From NCBI GenBank assembly GCA_019308525.1, contig JAFDIC010000103.1:1-12225 (forward strand): 12,225 nucleotides of DNA, written 5' to 3'. The stretch comes from Deltaproteobacteria bacterium. Lineage in GTDB: Bacteria; Desulfobacterota; DSM-4660; Desulfatiglandales; HGW-15. Below are positions 1 to 6,539 of the stretch, piece by piece. The position numbers and the translations under genes were made by a program. Positions within the stretch are counted from its first letter, which is position 1, and each line of letters opens with the position of its first letter. Below the pieces are notes generated by a model. It was given only the letters and a program-made list of their open reading frames with translations. It had not been told where the DNA came from and searched no databases.

Positions 1-110
1 TTTTGGGGATGCTGAACTCATGCGCCTCAGGGGTAACAGTGGTCAACATCGATAACGGTTTTGGCGCTGCTTACGCGGCCAGCTTGATAAACAGGGTTGG
101 GGGAGACTAG
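1..110 (+). CDS. larB: LarB C-terminal fragment (nickel-pincer cofactor biosynthesis carboxylase/hydrolase), 5' end outside window
   Basis: The frame that starts at base 3 reads about 35 residues to a TAG at 108-110. The visible tail contains [20 protein letters not shown] followed by an AASLINR-type end. The [10 protein letters not shown] stretch is typical of the C-terminus of LarB, a homologue of PurE. LarB carboxylates nicotinic acid adenine dinucleotide and hydrolyses its phosphoanhydride bond as the first step towards the nickel-pincer nucleotide cofactor of lactate racemase-type enzymes. Only the extreme C-terminus is in the window, so domain layout, start and operon context cannot be judged. 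The gene converges on the downstream minus-strand gene, and their stop codons overlap. The family call rests on a short but characteristic tail; another PurE-like protein is possible but less likely. Confidence 0.75.
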   Translation, partial: LGMLNSCASGVTVVNIDNGFGAAYAASLINRVGGD

Positions 111-1468
111 GAAGGTTCCATCCTGGCTTCTCTCACCATCTTTCTCAGTTCAGGGATCAAGGCCTTTTGCTCTTCGTCCCAGCACGGAAGGAGAATATTG
201 TTATGGAAGAGGGGTTCATTCGCGAGGTCATGTTTCGAAGTTTCCAACGCCTTTTGCCAAAGGGGTGACATGGGGATCGGAGAGTACTCTGCCAAGTATG
301 GTGTTGCCCCCGACCTTCCCACCGCCTTGATTGTAGCCAAGACGGATTCCGCGCTCTGCCCGGGAAGCCCCATGAGGATATAGGCGCCTATTTGATTCCT
401 GGTAAAACATGCCCCGTGCAGGTTGGCGACTGCCCTCTCGAAATCCCCTTCAGACAGCTTCCGGTCAAAATCATCATGAAAAGCCCTATCCGCGGTCTCC
501 AGTCCGAGACGAATGGTCTTGAACCCGGAACGGTAAAGAATCTCCGCCACTTCCCGACCTATCTCCCTTATGTGCAGGGCATTGGGCGTGTGGAACCGCA
601 AGCAGAGGTTCCTGCGAAGAATCCTCTCCAAGATGACGCCCATGTGGGTGCCCCAGTTGATCAAGAGGGCATCATCGTAGAAGGCGAAGTCCACGACCCC
701 GTGTTTCTTGTGCCAGTATTCGATCTCTGATACCACCGAATCCGGGTCCCTCTGGCAGAAACGTGGATTCAACAGGTTGCTGGCACAGTAAGAGCAGCGG
801 TAGGGGCAGCCCGCGGAGGTCAGAATGCAGGCATAGTCAACCTTTCTCAGCAGGTCAAAGGCCGGGTAGGAAACACGGTCGATACCCGGCGGGGGGTTTC
901 CACCCTTGACACCAAACTCTGCGAGGACATTGGTTACCAGTTCCAGTGAATCGAATCCCGCCCGGTCAAAGACCAGGTCGGCCCCCGCATGTCTCCTCGC
1001 ATGCTCGGTGCACAGATAGGCGTAAATGCCGCCCAAAATGATGGGAACCCCCCGGTGGACCTCTCTGGCAATTCTTACGGCATCTACTACGCCGGGATAC
1101 CAGTAGGTCATCAGGGAGGTGACGAGTATGGCTGCGGGACGCTTTATCTTCTTCAAGGCATCGACGAACAGGGGTATCGAAATGCCGTACCGGTAGTACC
1201 GCCTCGGGAAGTCCTTCAAGGGCGCAGGTCTCTGGATAATTTCCCTCCAGAACTTCCCGGTCCCAAAGGCACGGCGCAATGGCTTGGACACACCGGGATA
1301 TCTTTTCATCCCCGGGTGATGAATATCAAGGCAGTCAATTAGGGTTACCCGAAATCCTGAATCCCTGAGATAGGCAGCAAGGTAGAGGAGACCCAGGGGT
1401 TTAGACCATAGATCATAGGCAGCGAAATCGTAGATCCATGGATTAATGAGGATCAATTCAGGTTTCAT
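107..1468 (-). CDS. B12-binding-domain radical SAM protein of unknown substrate
   Basis: From the ATG at 1468 the protein has 453 residues. The N-terminus, beginning [11 protein letters not shown], looks like the Rossmann-type cobalamin-binding domain that opens many B12-dependent radical SAM enzymes. It continues to a GGIYA loop near residue 146. The radical SAM core follows, with the [4Fe-4S] ligands in C-x3-C-x2-C at C221, C225 and C228 (CPYRCSYC). A later GLPGQ motif at 367-371 is common in the second half of such TIM barrels. The frame stays open upstream to an ATG at 1654 (62 extra codons, with another ATG at 1531). I prefer 1468 because the conserved domain starts at once there and the added residues resemble no domain. 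The Shine-Dalgarno signal at 1468 is weak. The reaction is unknown; relatives do methylations, rearrangements or cyclisations. It converges on larB, so no operon partner is visible. Confidence 0.88.
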   Translation of the reverse strand: MKPELILINPWIYDFAAYDLWSKPLGLLYLAAYLRDSGFRVTLIDCLDIHHPGMKRYPGVSKPLRRAFGTGKFWREIIQRPAPLKDFPRRYYRYGISIPLFVDALKKIKRPAAILVTSLMTYWYPGVVDAVRIAREVHRGVPIILGGIYAYLCTEHARRHAGADLVFDRAGFDSLELVTNVLAEFGVKGGNPPPGIDRVSYPAFDLLRKVDYACILTSAGCPYRCSYCASNLLNPRFCQRDPDSVVSEIEYWHKKHGVVDFAFYDDALLINWGTHMGVILERILRRNLCLRFHTPNALHIREIGREVAEILYRSGFKTIRLGLETADRAFHDDFDRKLSEGDFERAVANLHGACFTRNQIGAYILMGLPGQSAESVLATIKAVGRSGATPYLAEYSPIPMSPLWQKALETSKHDLANEPLFHNNILLPCWDEEQKALIPELRKMVREARMEPS

Positions 1469-1815
1469 GGTTTCATAATAGTCCTGAAAACGCGGGGGAA
1501 TCAAGAGCGGATTTTGACATTGTCTCACCATAATGGTATCAAGTTTATCCGGGCTGTTGGCCAAGTCTTTTGCGCTCCACCTATTTGAGACAAAAGAAAA
1601 CAGAGTTCGTGGTATTTGTTGTCGTGGTCCCCCCGGGGGACCATTCGTTGCCATGGACCAGGCTTTGGGCAGCAGTGTGTATCTGGGGACCTTGACGAAG
1701 GAAAAGAATTGATTATCCAGAGTGTCAGTGAATTGACTCTATGATCCGTGAAGGAATCAGTTTATTCAGGATCTGATTTCCCTATGAGGAGTAAGTTCCT
1801 ATCGGAGATCTGAAA
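1469..1815. other. Intergenic region between the divergent radical SAM gene and dtd
   Basis: About 350 bases separate the preferred start of the radical SAM gene from the dtd start. The left 186 bases are an open but unsupported N-terminal extension of the radical SAM frame. The right part holds an imperfect inverted repeat, GGAATCAG at 1753-1760 and CTGATTTCC at 1773-1781. It also holds the dtd Shine-Dalgarno GGAG at 1804-1807, eight bases before the ATG. No convincing promoter hexamer pair is seen: TTGAC-like sequences occur near 1692 and 1734 without a good -10 partner. No RNA gene was recognised. Confidence 0.5.
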
Positions 1816-2265
1816 ATGCGGGCCGTGGTGCAGAGAGTCAAAGGGGCGAGGGTGGAGGTTGATGGGATCAAGGTGGGGGAAATCGGTGTGGGACTTCTGG
1901 TCTTCCTCGGCATCGGAGAGGATGATGGGGAGAGGGATAGCGAATACCTCAGTAAGAAGATCGCAACCCTGAGGATCTTTCCTGACGAGGGCGGACGGAT
2001 GAACCGCTCCCTGCTGGACATCCAGGGAATGGTCCTGGTGGTTTCCCAGTTCACCCTGTGGGGGGATTGCAGGAAAGGTAGAAGGCCGTCTTTTGCCCGG
2101 GCGGCACGACCGGAGAAGGCGCGCAAGCTCTACCTTCACTTTATGGACGGATTGAGGGAGCAAGGACTCACGGTTGAGTCTGGTAGGTTTCAAGAGATGA
2201 TGGAAGTACACCTTGTGAACGACGGTCCTGTGACTCTCCTGCTTGACAGCTCCAAGACATTCTAG
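1816..2265 (+). CDS. dtd: D-aminoacyl-tRNA deacylase
   Basis: This 149-residue protein matches the usual size of DTD (about 145 residues). It has both signature motifs: SQFTL at 77-81 and the N-x-G-P-x-T motif as NDGPVT at 135-140. In the family these form the active site across the dimer interface, and the cross-subunit Gly-Pro excludes L-amino acids. The enzyme hydrolyses D-aminoacyl-tRNAs, and also Gly-tRNA-Ala, in the cytoplasm. It recycles tRNA and keeps D-amino acids and mischarged glycine out of translation. The start MRAVVQRV is the canonical N-terminus, and GGAG lies eight bases upstream. The gene stands alone between a divergent and a convergent neighbour, with 127 bases to the end of the cyclase gene. 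Confidence 0.96.
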   Translation: MRAVVQRVKGARVEVDGIKVGEIGVGLLVFLGIGEDDGERDSEYLSKKIATLRIFPDEGGRMNRSLLDIQGMVLVVSQFTLWGDCRKGRRPSFARAARPEKARKLYLHFMDGLREQGLTVESGRFQEMMEVHLVNDGPVTLLLDSSKTF

Positions 2266-2357
2266 CCAGACAGGGTTTTGGAGTCTACCGGAAGCGTGTC
2301 TGATATCCTGGCGAAAGCGTCTCAAGGCAGATTTCCACTTCCCGCCCGGCGAGGCGC

Positions 2358-2380
2358 TGGACTTTTTGCGAATCCATCAA
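2358..2380 (-). repeat. Short intergenic repeat, copy 1 (TGGACTTTTTGC-N4-CCATCAA)
   Basis: A 23-base sequence lies between the 3' ends of dtd and the cyclase gene, 12 bases beyond the cyclase stop. It shares 19 of 23 positions with a second copy at 6514-6536; the four differing bases are contiguous. Read on the minus strand it can form a small hairpin, GGATT-CGCAAAA-AGTCC, with one G-U pair. I recall similar GGACT...AGTCC hairpins with an A-rich loop between genes in Deltaproteobacteria, but could not check this here. It has no T-tract after the stem, so it is not a standard terminator. Confidence 0.55.
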
Positions 2381-2392
2381 GACTGAAGGGGA

Positions 2393-4660
2393 CTATTTCA
2401 TGGCCATGGTGAAAACACCATCCCACTCAGGGGGTGGCGGGTTTGATTTCAGATCAAGGCACCGTTTGATGTACAGGTGAGATGCATGGAGCCCCGGCGC
2501 CCTCTCAACCACCTCCTGGAAGAGTTCTACTGCCTCATCCCATCGCCTTTCCTTGTACTTTTCGAGTGCTGCGTGAAATCCCTGGATTGCTTCCGGATCC
2601 CAAGGGACGGAGCCCTTTCTTCCCATCAAATGGTATATCCTAACAGGCTCGACTTTGCCCTTTACGCGCACACTGTCCAGCTCGAGACATTCAAAATGGC
2701 TTTTCACCTTCTCATAGGTGGATTCACTGATGAGAATATTTGTCCTGTAATTCTTGTTTGCAGCCTCCAATCTTGAAGCAAGATTCACGGCATCACCGAT
2801 CACAGTGTAGTCGAACCTGTGCACAGAACCCATATTACCCACCATCATGATTCCCGTGTTTATGCCTATGCCTATCTCAAGAGGGATTTTTCCTTCCTTT
2901 ACCCACCGATCATTAAGGCGCGCCAATTCACTTGTCATATCAAGGGCTGAGGCGCAGGCCCTTATAGGATGATCGAACTGGTCCAGGGGGGCGCCGAAAA
3001 TCGCCATCAGGGCATCGCCCATGTACTTGTCGAGAGTGCCCTCATGTCTGAAAACGATTTCCGTCATGGAAGTTAGGTACTCGTTCAACACCTGTACCAG
3101 TTCTTCCGTCGGCATTGTCTCGGATATAGTCGTAAACCCCCTGATGTCGGAGAAAAGAACCGAGAGCTCCTTTTTGTCCCCGCCAAGCCGTAGTCTTTCA
3201 GGATTCTTGAGCATTTCGCTCACAACATGCTTTGAAACGTATTGATTGAAGGCTCCCCCGATTTTTCTGCGCTCCCTTTCCTCTGTGAAATAGCGAAATA
3301 CTGTGAGGCATACGTATACGAGAACAAGGGCGAGAAGAGGATAGACGAGGTTCAGCCATATGCCATGACTTGCAAAGAGCAGCCTGTTCAGGAGGGCGTA
3401 GGAAATGAACAATCCGGTTGCAAGAAAAAAGCCTTTCAGGGCGCGCGTACGGGAGACAATAACGCCTGAGATGAGCCCAAGAAACAAGATGACCAAGACA
3501 TCATAGGCCTTTGCCCATTCAGGCTTATGCAAAAAGTCCTCTCTAAGTATGTTATCTATTATGGTTGCGTGAACTTCGAGTCCAGGATATTCTCCGGACG
3601 AAGAGACCGGCGTGTTCCTGATGTCGTAAAGTCCGATGGCCGTGGACCCTACAAGGACGATCTTGTCCTTGAAGGTCCCTCTTGGGAATCTCCCATTGAG
3701 GATGTCACTTATAGGGTATCGGGTAAAGGTTTCCTCCGGCCCCAGGTAATTGATGAGCAACCTGCCCCTCTCGTCCGTGGGAACGAAGGTTTCCCCGATC
3801 TGGATCCCTTCTATCCCGTATTCTGCGACTCTCACCAGGAGAGTCGGTCTGTCCAGGAAGTTCCACAGGACCTGGACTGACAGAGGGGCATACAGGTCTT
3901 TGCCGCACTTTATAATAAGCTCCATTCTTCTTAGCACGCCGTCCTCAGGGTCGGAGATCATGTTGAAATAACCGGAAGAGTCTGCTACATCGCTCAGGAC
4001 CCGGATGTTTGTTTCAGGGGCATAGGCATGGGCAAAAGGATCTTGGATCTCCGTGCCCTTTGGCAGGAGCACAATGGGGTACCGGGAATTCTCAATTCGG
4101 TGGAGACGTTCCTCGATCTCCCCTTGGCCGATATCATAATCAAGAAAGTCGGGCGACATATAGAAGAAATGACCGAGGACTACCTTGGCCTCCGCTTCTC
4201 GGATAGCTCTTGCCAGGGTCAAGTCATTGTCGGCAGATCGTTTTCTGCCGCTAATGAAATCCTTCAGCAGGGGGTGATCTATTTCATAGGACCTTATTTT
4301 CTCTTCCAGTTGCCTGATCAATTCAAGGGAATTGTTCTTGTCCGGTTCTGCGAAACATATGTCGAACCCGATAACCTTTGCACCGTCCTCAGAAAGGATA
4401 CGGATGAGGCGGGCGATCTTTGCCCTCGGCCATGGCCATTGACCTTCAATGTCCAGGCTTTTTTCGTCGATTACGGCAAGGGCAATAGGGGTTAAGGGCT
4501 TTTTGGCTTTCCTCGATCTGAAGCGGAGGTCGTAAGTCTTCAACTCCACCAAATCCAGGATAGGGACCTTAACCACAAACAGGGACAAAACCATTGCAGT
4601 CAACAACAAGGTAAGGAGGCTCGCTCCCCCTGGGAATAGAGATTTAAAGGGCTTTCCCAT
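2393..4660 (-). CDS. CHASE2-domain class III adenylate/guanylate cyclase, membrane bound
   Basis: This protein has 755 residues. A signal-anchor helix lies at about 13-30 (SLLTLLLTAMVLSLFVV). A large extracytoplasmic CHASE2-type sensor spans about 31-380, with typical DEKSL, WPWPR and GFDICF elements near 65-103 and LVGSTAIGLYDIRNTP near 336-351. Three helices follow at about 386-455, then the cyclase domain at about 495-680. Catalytic residues are visible: metal ligands D505 (FSDIRGF) and D549 (DKYMGD), purine-contacting K545 and T619, and transition-state residues N626 and R630 (GDAVNLASR). The Lys/Thr pair resembles that of cyanobacterial CyaB1/CyaC-type adenylate cyclases, so cAMP is the likelier product. 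The tail at 690-735 (FHAALEKYKERRWDEAVELF) looks like a TPR-type helical pair. The gene is monocistronic, divergent from the thiC-family gene and convergent with dtd. Its Shine-Dalgarno sequence is weak. Confidence 0.93.
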   Translation of the reverse strand: MGKPFKSLFPGGASLLTLLLTAMVLSLFVVKVPILDLVELKTYDLRFRSRKAKKPLTPIALAVIDEKSLDIEGQWPWPRAKIARLIRILSEDGAKVIGFDICFAEPDKNNSLELIRQLEEKIRSYEIDHPLLKDFISGRKRSADNDLTLARAIREAEAKVVLGHFFYMSPDFLDYDIGQGEIEERLHRIENSRYPIVLLPKGTEIQDPFAHAYAPETNIRVLSDVADSSGYFNMISDPEDGVLRRMELIIKCGKDLYAPLSVQVLWNFLDRPTLLVRVAEYGIEGIQIGETFVPTDERGRLLINYLGPEETFTRYPISDILNGRFPRGTFKDKIVLVGSTAIGLYDIRNTPVSSSGEYPGLEVHATIIDNILREDFLHKPEWAKAYDVLVILFLGLISGVIVSRTRALKGFFLATGLFISYALLNRLLFASHGIWLNLVYPLLALVLVYVCLTVFRYFTEERERRKIGGAFNQYVSKHVVSEMLKNPERLRLGGDKKELSVLFSDIRGFTTISETMPTEELVQVLNEYLTSMTEIVFRHEGTLDKYMGDALMAIFGAPLDQFDHPIRACASALDMTSELARLNDRWVKEGKIPLEIGIGINTGIMMVGNMGSVHRFDYTVIGDAVNLASRLEAANKNYRTNILISESTYEKVKSHFECLELDSVRVKGKVEPVRIYHLMGRKGSVPWDPEAIQGFHAALEKYKERRWDEAVELFQEVVERAPGLHASHLYIKRCLDLKSNPPPPEWDGVFTMAMK

Positions 4661-4907
4661 TACGCAAGGCTCTTACTTCAAGCTGGTGAGTCTGTTAACG
4701 GTTCATGCTCGGTGTCGGAGGCGAAAGGTCCAAATCCAGGGGGCCTTTTCTCGGCCAAATCCCGTCGTTGATCGCAGGCGCTAAGAGAAATCTCCGGACG
4801 CAAGATCTCGGGACCCTATGGAGGAACGGGGACCCCACCGGGACAAATCAGGACTTCCATTGCCAACGCCGCCTAATACCGAGGGCTCAGGATCACTATT
4901 ATTTTGG
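4661..4907. other. GC-rich intergenic region of unknown content
   Basis: This stretch between the divergent cyclase gene and the thiC-family promoter has no convincing gene. One 68-codon open frame on the plus strand (4705-4911) has no recognisable domain and no good ribosome site. The region is GC-rich with local repeats: CGGGAC-type cores near 4809, 4827 and 4839, and a small GAG-AAAT-CTC hairpin near 4785. A minus-strand TTAACA / TAAGAG pair close to the cyclase start is possible but weak. I looked for the TPP, cobalamin, SAM and cyclic-di-GMP riboswitch cores and found none that fits. Confidence 0.4.
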
Positions 4908-4936
4908 TTGACAATCCTGGCGCCGGTGCTTAATTT
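4908..4936 (+). promoter_or_regulatory. Probable sigma70 promoter for the thiC-family gene
   Basis: A perfect TTGACA at 4908-4913 is followed, after exactly 17 bases, by TAATTT at 4931-4936. The latter keeps the T-A and final T of the -10 consensus. Sequence around and after it becomes AT-rich, unlike the GC-rich upstream DNA. The inferred transcription start is about 4943, giving a 5' leader of about 120 bases before the ATG at 5064. The promoter was found by eye only. Confidence 0.6.
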
Positions 4937-4940
4937 AATT

Positions 4941-4995
4941 AGATAACTTTATCTAGAATAGATCTAGGATCTTAGCCTATTATACGTAACATAGG
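4941..4995. promoter_or_regulatory. Cluster of palindromes just downstream of the promoter, operator-like
   Basis: Several inverted repeats are packed into 55 bases at the expected transcription start. AGATAA-CT-TTATCT lies at 4941-4954, ATCTA-GAA-TAGAT at 4951-4963, and CTAGA-N5-TCTAG at 4953-4967. A 20-base near-palindrome at 4976-4995 has CCTAT/ATAGG outer arms and a TACGTA centre. ATCTAG also occurs as a direct repeat at 4951 and 4962, eleven bases apart, or about one helical turn. The layout suits binding of a dimeric regulator over the start site, but I do not recognise the regulator. Confidence 0.45.
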
Positions 4996-5063
4996 AAAGG
5001 GACACGGATCAAACAATATCAAGGGATCTTTTCAAGGTTTCGAGTCAATAGCAGGGATAGAAG

Positions 5064-6350
5064 ATGACACAGATGGAAAAAGCAAGGTCAGGAATAGCAA
5101 CCCCTGAAATGAATTTTGTGGCGGAACAAGAGCAGGTGGATGTGTCCTGGCTGAGGGAGAAGATCGCGGAGGGCAGAATTGTTATTCCTTCGAACAGGCA
5201 TCACAGGAACCTAAGGCCCTGCGGGATAGGCGAAGGTTTGACTATCAAGGTTAATGCAAACATAGGCACCTCTTCAGACCGGGCGATAGTGGAGGAGGAG
5301 TTAGAGAAATTGAATGTGGCCGTTGAGGCCGGCGCGGATACCGTGATGGATCTTTCCACCGGGGGTGATATTGATCTTTGCAGGAGAAAAATCGTTGAGG
5401 CGTCATCTGTACCAATAGGCACGGTCCCCATCTACCAGGCGGTGATTGAGACTATCAATGAAACAGGTGCCCTGGTCAATCTCACGGTGGAGAAAATCTT
5501 CGAGGTCATAGAGAGGCATGCCGAGGACGGAGTGGATTTTATCACTGTCCATTGCGGTTTGACGAGGTCTGCTTTGGAGACCCTGAAAAAAAACCCGAGG
5601 GTAATGGATATCGTAAGCCGGGGCGGCGCTTTCCTGACCACATGGATGCTCCACCATGAAAGAGAAAATCCCCTGTACGAACATTACGACAGGCTTCTTT
5701 CCATAGCCAAGAACTATGATCTGACCCTGAGCTTGGGGGATGGGCTCAGACCGGGTTGTCTGGCGGATGCGACAGACGGCGCACAGGTCCATGAACTGAT
5801 GACCCTTGGATCCCTGACTAAAAGGGCCTGGGAGGCAGGTGTTCAGGTAATGATAGAAGGGCCCGGGCATGTGCCCTTGAATCAGATCAAGGCAAACGTG
5901 TTGCTCCAGAAACAGCTGTGCCATCACGCACCATTTTACGTGTTGGGTCCGCTGGTGACGGACGTCGCAGCAGGCTATGACCACGTGGCCTGTGCCATCG
6001 GGGGAGCAGTGGCAGGGGAAGCGGGAGCGGATTTTCTCTGCTACGTAACGCCGGCCGAGCACCTCTGCCTGCCAAAGGTAGAGGACGTAAGGGAAGGGGT
6101 AATAGTGACCAAGATAGCAGCGCATGCCGGCGACATTGCCCGTGGGAACAGGATCGCCCTTGAAAGGGACCTGAAAATGTCTCAGGCGAGAAAGAGGCTA
6201 GACTGGAAGACCCAAACGGATCTGGCAATAGATCCCGTGAAGGCCGGCAGGCTGCGGGAAGAAAATCCTCCCAGTGAGGACGACGTCTGTACCATGTGCG
6301 GAAAGTATTGTGCAATCAAACAGGTGAAGGAATACTTCCACGCTAACTAG
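5064..6350 (+). CDS. thiC: ThiC-family radical SAM enzyme: phosphomethylpyrimidine synthase, or the paralogue BzaF
   Basis: This 428-residue protein is a short-form ThiC homologue. It has SRGGAF at 185-190, SLGDGLRPGC at 223-232, EGPGHVP at 265-271, GYDH at 304-307 and CYVTPAEHL at 326-334. It ends in the iron-sulfur motif at C409, C412 and C416 (CTMCGKYC). ThiC turns aminoimidazole ribotide (AIR) into the thiamine pyrimidine HMP-P with a [4Fe-4S] cluster and SAM. The paralogue BzaF uses the same AIR to make 5-hydroxybenzimidazole, the lower ligand of anaerobic cobamides. Two observations leave the choice open. No TPP riboswitch is visible in the leader. The chain also reads VAAGYDHVAC and EHLCLP where E. 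coli ThiC, as I recall it, reads IAPGYDHITS and EHLGLP. Family membership is certain; thiC is the default symbol. The gene is monocistronic, with a weak ribosome site. Confidence 0.9.
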   Translation: MTQMEKARSGIATPEMNFVAEQEQVDVSWLREKIAEGRIVIPSNRHHRNLRPCGIGEGLTIKVNANIGTSSDRAIVEEELEKLNVAVEAGADTVMDLSTGGDIDLCRRKIVEASSVPIGTVPIYQAVIETINETGALVNLTVEKIFEVIERHAEDGVDFITVHCGLTRSALETLKKNPRVMDIVSRGGAFLTTWMLHHERENPLYEHYDRLLSIAKNYDLTLSLGDGLRPGCLADATDGAQVHELMTLGSLTKRAWEAGVQVMIEGPGHVPLNQIKANVLLQKQLCHHAPFYVLGPLVTDVAAGYDHVACAIGGAVAGEAGADFLCYVTPAEHLCLPKVEDVREGVIVTKIAAHAGDIARGNRIALERDLKMSQARKRLDWKTQTDLAIDPVKAGRLREENPPSEDDVCTMCGKYCAIKQVKEYFHAN

Positions 6351-6513
6351 CCTGGGTGGTGGCCGCACTCTGTGATTCTTTCAGATTCTTGAAGCGGTGA
6401 AGAGAACCATGATCCCCTTTCTTTTGTTCCAGGGCTCCCAGGCTTGTCCGCCACTCGCCTCGGAAAGGTAGCCCCGGCCCTCAGAGTCATTTGAAAGGTC
6501 TAAACGCAGAAAT

Positions 6514-6536
6514 TGGACTTTTTGCTTTGCCATCAA
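6514..6536 (-). repeat. Short intergenic repeat, copy 2 (TGGACTTTTTGC-N4-CCATCAA)
   Basis: This is the second copy of the 23-base element at 2358-2380, with the first 12 and last 7 bases identical. It lies three bases beyond the mnmE stop codon, in the same orientation relative to the minus-strand gene as copy 1 has to the cyclase gene. The hairpin is weaker here because the variable four bases break the stem. The rest of the 6351-6539 spacer holds an 8-base inverted repeat, AGCCTGGG at 6349 and CCCAGGCT at 6437. No clear terminator was seen for either gene. Confidence 0.5.
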
Positions 6537-6539
6537 TAT

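Noticed and set aside
1306..1330. DIHHPG in the radical SAM protein matches the D-x-H-x2-G cobalamin motif of methionine synthase.
   Set aside because: It comes after the second strand of the domain, not in the loop after the first strand where the real motif sits, and B12 radical SAM enzymes generally do not need it. Probably chance.
4770..4850. Possible cyclic-di-GMP/GEMM-type riboswitch because of GGACGCAA after a small GAG-AAAT-CTC hairpin.
   Set aside because: The flanking GGC...GCC stem and the tetraloop receptor of the family do not line up, and the region lies upstream of the predicted promoter of the thiC-family gene.
4705..4911. Open frame of 68 codons on the plus strand upstream of the thiC-family gene.
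   Set aside because: There is no ribosome site and no recognisable domain, and it runs into the predicted promoter -35 box.
4661..5063. TPP or cobalamin riboswitch upstream of the thiC-family gene.
   Set aside because: I found no CTGAGA...ACCC / CTGATCTGG-type TPP core and no GCCACTG B12 box. A covariance-model search would be decisive.
5403..6125. Minus-strand open frame of 240 codons.
   Set aside because: It is antisense to the thiC-family coding region, with no family features.
6349..6444. AGCCTGGG / CCCAGGCT inverted repeat after thiC as a terminator.
   Set aside because: The arms are about 80 bases apart and no T-tract follows.
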